64,000 nucleotides of DNA, from assembly GCA_003116975.1 (NCBI GenBank), contig BGKB01000173.1, positions 1 through 64,000 of the forward strand, in the 5' to 3' direction. This DNA comes from Aurantiochytrium sp. KH105. Taxonomy: Eukaryota > Sar > Bigyra > Thraustochytrida > Thraustochytriidae. The position numbers were made by a program, and so were the translations under genes. Positions 61,691 to 64,000 of the stretch are shown here, piece after piece. Numbering within the stretch: the first letter of the stretch is position 1; the number at the start of each line of letters is the position of its first letter. The notes under the pieces were generated by a model that worked only from the letters and a program-made list of their open reading frames with translations, had not been told where the DNA came from and ran no database searches.

Positions 61691-62339
61691 GGAATGGACG
61701 CCTGCACTGGCAGCGACAGCGAGCTGCACCGGCTGCGGCGGGCAGGGCGATCGAGCCGGCGCGTCGCGGCCCCTGCGGCGCGATCGAGCGAGCTAGCTCT
61801 AGCTTTGGCGGGGAGAAGCAACGCTGAGCGAAGCTTGAAGCAAAGCAACGCGAGACCAGGGCGTGAAGAATCTGACAAGGTTGAACATGTCGGCGGCCAA
61901 AGTCGGAAAAGTGGACTCTCCGATCCCTCTGTTTCTCTCTCCGAGTCTGTCTCTCTCCGCTTTTCTCCGACTCCGAGCAAGCTCGCTGCTTTCCAACTAA
62001 CTAACTGTAATTTACACACGCGCCGTCCTCTCTCTCTCTCTCCCTCTCCGTCTGTCCGTCTACAGTTTGTCTGTTTGTCTGTCAGTTTGTCTGTCTGTGC
62101 CTTCTTCTGTGTAGTAGTATTGCTGATGCATGCATGCATTCATGCATGCATGTGAAGCAAGTGCCAGGTGGCTGCGGGCTTGATTGACAGGGCAGCAAGC
62201 AAGAAAACCCGAAATGAATGAATCCAGTCGCAGCCGCACCGCAGTGGCCGCTGCGTATAGAGAGGGAGAAGGGGCTGAGTAGGGAAAAAAATGCCACCGC
62301 TTGGTTGCTTGCTGGCCGTGCCGCATGCAGCCGCTCCAC

Positions 62340-62369
62340 CAGCCCAGCCCAGCCCAGCCCAGCCCAGCC
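62340..62369 (+). repeat. (CAGCC)n tract
   Basis: Six tandem CAGCC units in non-coding sequence. Confidence 0.85.
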
Positions 62370-63164
62370 CAGTCCGGCACGGCCCCAACACGGCACGGCC
62401 CGGCCGCTCCGCTGCCCCCTTGCGCCCCAGGCTTCCCGGTCCTTCGCAGCGCGTATGGAGCCGCTGGTGCAGCCGCCGCGCGAGACAAGAGCCCGAAAAT
62501 GGCGAAATTGCTTTCATCACTTCATCGGACCGGCAAGATCGCATGTTTTGACTCGCAGTGTCCGCCTTGCACTCGCCATGGTCGGAGCGCTACACTGCTG
62601 CACTGCTTGCTTGCTCGCTCGCTCGCTTGGTCCGGCCGATACAGGCGCCGCCGTACCGCGAGACGAGCACCGCGAGACAGCTCACCGCGAGACGACTCAC
62701 AGCATGGGCGCTCGAGAAGGGTGAACCGCCCCGCCTCCGAGGCAAGCAAGCAAGCTAGCTTGCTACTAAAGCGACAGCAGGCAGGCAAGAAAGCAAGAAA
62801 GCCAAAGTACCAGCCTACTACGTGAGGCGTAGCGAGCCCATGCGCCATCTCTGCCTGGCGCGGACGTCGCGGCGGTCGCAATAAAAGTAGACCTATACCC
62901 TTTTCATGGTGGCATTGGGAAAGACTGAGCGAGAGAAAGCGACCGCGCGCCGCGACAGGACAGTACGAGAAGGCACGGCATTGCAAGGCGCAGGAGCAGC
63001 TGCAGCAAGCGAGCGAGCAAAAGCAACAGCAACCATGGCTACTGGCACGCGATGCGACAGCAAGGACTGGGCTGGGATGGATGATGCACGAACAGCTCCA
63101 GAAGCTGTGCAAGTGCAAGGCAGGAAGGGGCTGCACAAAGAAGTGGATTCGTGCACAAGCGGTG

Positions 63165-63560
63165 TCAGAGGAGACGATCTACGCACGTCCCCCAGCGCGC
63201 AGGGCCGTAAGGGTTAACGCTATTAGCTTCTAGACCATCTGCCTGCACACGCGCGGTGTCCACGCCCCACACGAGCGTCACTGGCCCGCAGCGCAGCACT
63301 TTACAGTGCACCACTCCGTGCACCGCGGCAAAGTCGACGCGAAAAGTAGCCAGGTGCGGGGCGGCAGAGGGCGTCCATGGAGCCCGTGAGGAAGGGCACG
63401 CGCCCCAGGTGTGGGTGGGGCCGCCCCTGCCTGTCCGGCGGCTGTCTGTCTTGCGTCTGTCTCTCGCCGCGCCGCCGCCACGCGAATGTTCTGTAGCTGG
63501 TTGGCCTGCCGCGCAACTGTTCGTTGTCGTCCTTGTAGCAGCACTTCTACATGCGTGCAC
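63165..63560 (-). other. Weak candidate exon
   Basis: A 131-codon minus-strand frame. Its 3' half (HLATFRVDFAAVHGVVHCKV, then VTLVWGVDTARVQADGLEAN) is less repetitive than its surroundings and protein-like. The 5' half is Arg/Thr/Gly-rich. No domain is recognised and no splice partner was found. It may be an exon of a gene extending beyond the window, or chance. Confidence 0.2.
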
Positions 63561-64000
63561 GTTTCTTTTCTTGCTGTCGGAGAGGTAGTAAATGTGCAGC
63601 TGACACTGTCTTGCACAGCAAAAGCGGCAGCCATTCAGGCTTGAAGGCCGGGGCTCGCCGGCTTTCGCCCCTTCTTTTTTTCTTTCCTTTCTTCTTTCTT
63701 TTTTATTTTTCTTCTGTGGCTGCTTCGAGCGGCAACTTTCCTTTTTCCCTCTCGAAAAGGAAAAAAAGAGAAGAAAAGGAAAATGTTTAAAAAGAAAAAG
63801 AAAAATGAAACTCCGGTGGTCGACGATTGGTCGGGGTGCAACAATCCGGTCGCCTTACCACGAAAGCAACCACGCCTCTTGAAACAATCGGTGGTCCTCT
63901 GCCCGGCGGACTTTTCCCAGACAGGCCGGCGATACTACCTGCGATTAGCAAAGGTATTCTCTTTCGTCCCGGCCGCAGCTGCAGCTCGAAGAGGCATACC

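Larger units (their letters stand above)
59676..64000. other. Repeat-dense terminal region without recognised genes
   Basis: 4.3 kb dominated by simple sequence: TGCTC pentamers (59725-59757), (GA/CT)n at 60261-60297, (GAGC)n at 60544-60567, (GGGA)n at 61074-61147, GGAAT-type repeats at 61627-61690, (CATG)n at 62128-62153 and (CAGCC)n at 62340-62369. Many open frames cross it, all low-complexity. A minus-strand frame near 63165-63560 is the only one with partly protein-like sequence, and it is listed separately. Confidence 0.5.

Noticed and set aside
62060..62724. Overlapping frames in the right-end region
   Set aside because: Several frames on both strands are open at once, and all are low-complexity.

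Overview
The window is nuclear DNA from a gene-dense, GC-rich unicellular eukaryote. Most genes are one long open exon or carry one or two short GT..AG introns of about 90-220 nt. Protein-coding stretches are separated by 0.2-2.3 kb of G+C-rich, microsatellite-laden DNA. An IFT-B subunit (CLUAP1/IFT38) implies a flagellated stage. A TH1-AGC kinase and an ACL5-type aminopropyltransferase fit a heterotrophic stramenopile, most likely a thraustochytrid/labyrinthulomycete. That placement is inference: no rRNA or other phylogenetic marker is present. No tRNA, rRNA, CRISPR array or intact transposon was recognised.

Layout, left to right. An AT-rich edge (1-480) precedes a PH-domain protein (minus). 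Then come a small single-TM mitochondrial protein resembling complex I NDUFB4 (plus), the mitochondrial T7-like RNA polymerase (minus), a ZIP metal transporter (minus) and a polyQ coiled-coil protein with at least one intron (minus). From 16 to 29 kb are an AGC kinase with an N-terminal myosin-TH1 domain, dynactin p150Glued (CAP-Gly on its own first exon) head to head with CLUAP1, a thermospermine-synthase-like enzyme and an orphan acidic protein. From 31 to 42 kb are a peroxisomal (SKL-ending) hydroxyacyl-CoA dehydrogenase of MFE2 type, a large unconventional myosin, an ankyrin protein, NDUFV2 (complex I 24 kDa, two exons) and the first of two paralogous single-TM proteins. From 43 to 60 kb are its divergently transcribed paralogue, two tandem SMC5 genes followed by DCC1, a CRYZL1-like reductase head to head with three-exon TRAPPC2L, and a C2H2 zinc-finger protein. 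From 60 to 64 kb the sequence is mostly simple repeats with no convincing gene.

Themes: (i) chromosome cohesion/repair, as SMC5-SMC5-DCC1 on one strand; (ii) microtubule and actin transport (dynactin, IFT38, myosin, TRAPP); (iii) mitochondrion/peroxisome (RPO41, NDUFV2, possible NDUFB4, SKL-tagged SDR). The observations I consider most novel are the SMC5 tandem duplication, whose second copy has an altered Walker A and an acidic insertion in the head; the divergent pair of small membrane proteins of an unrecognised family; and a 10-mer, TAGACCTCTT, found four times, only in intergenic DNA. All introns were placed by eye from splice consensus, reading-frame continuity and family conservation.
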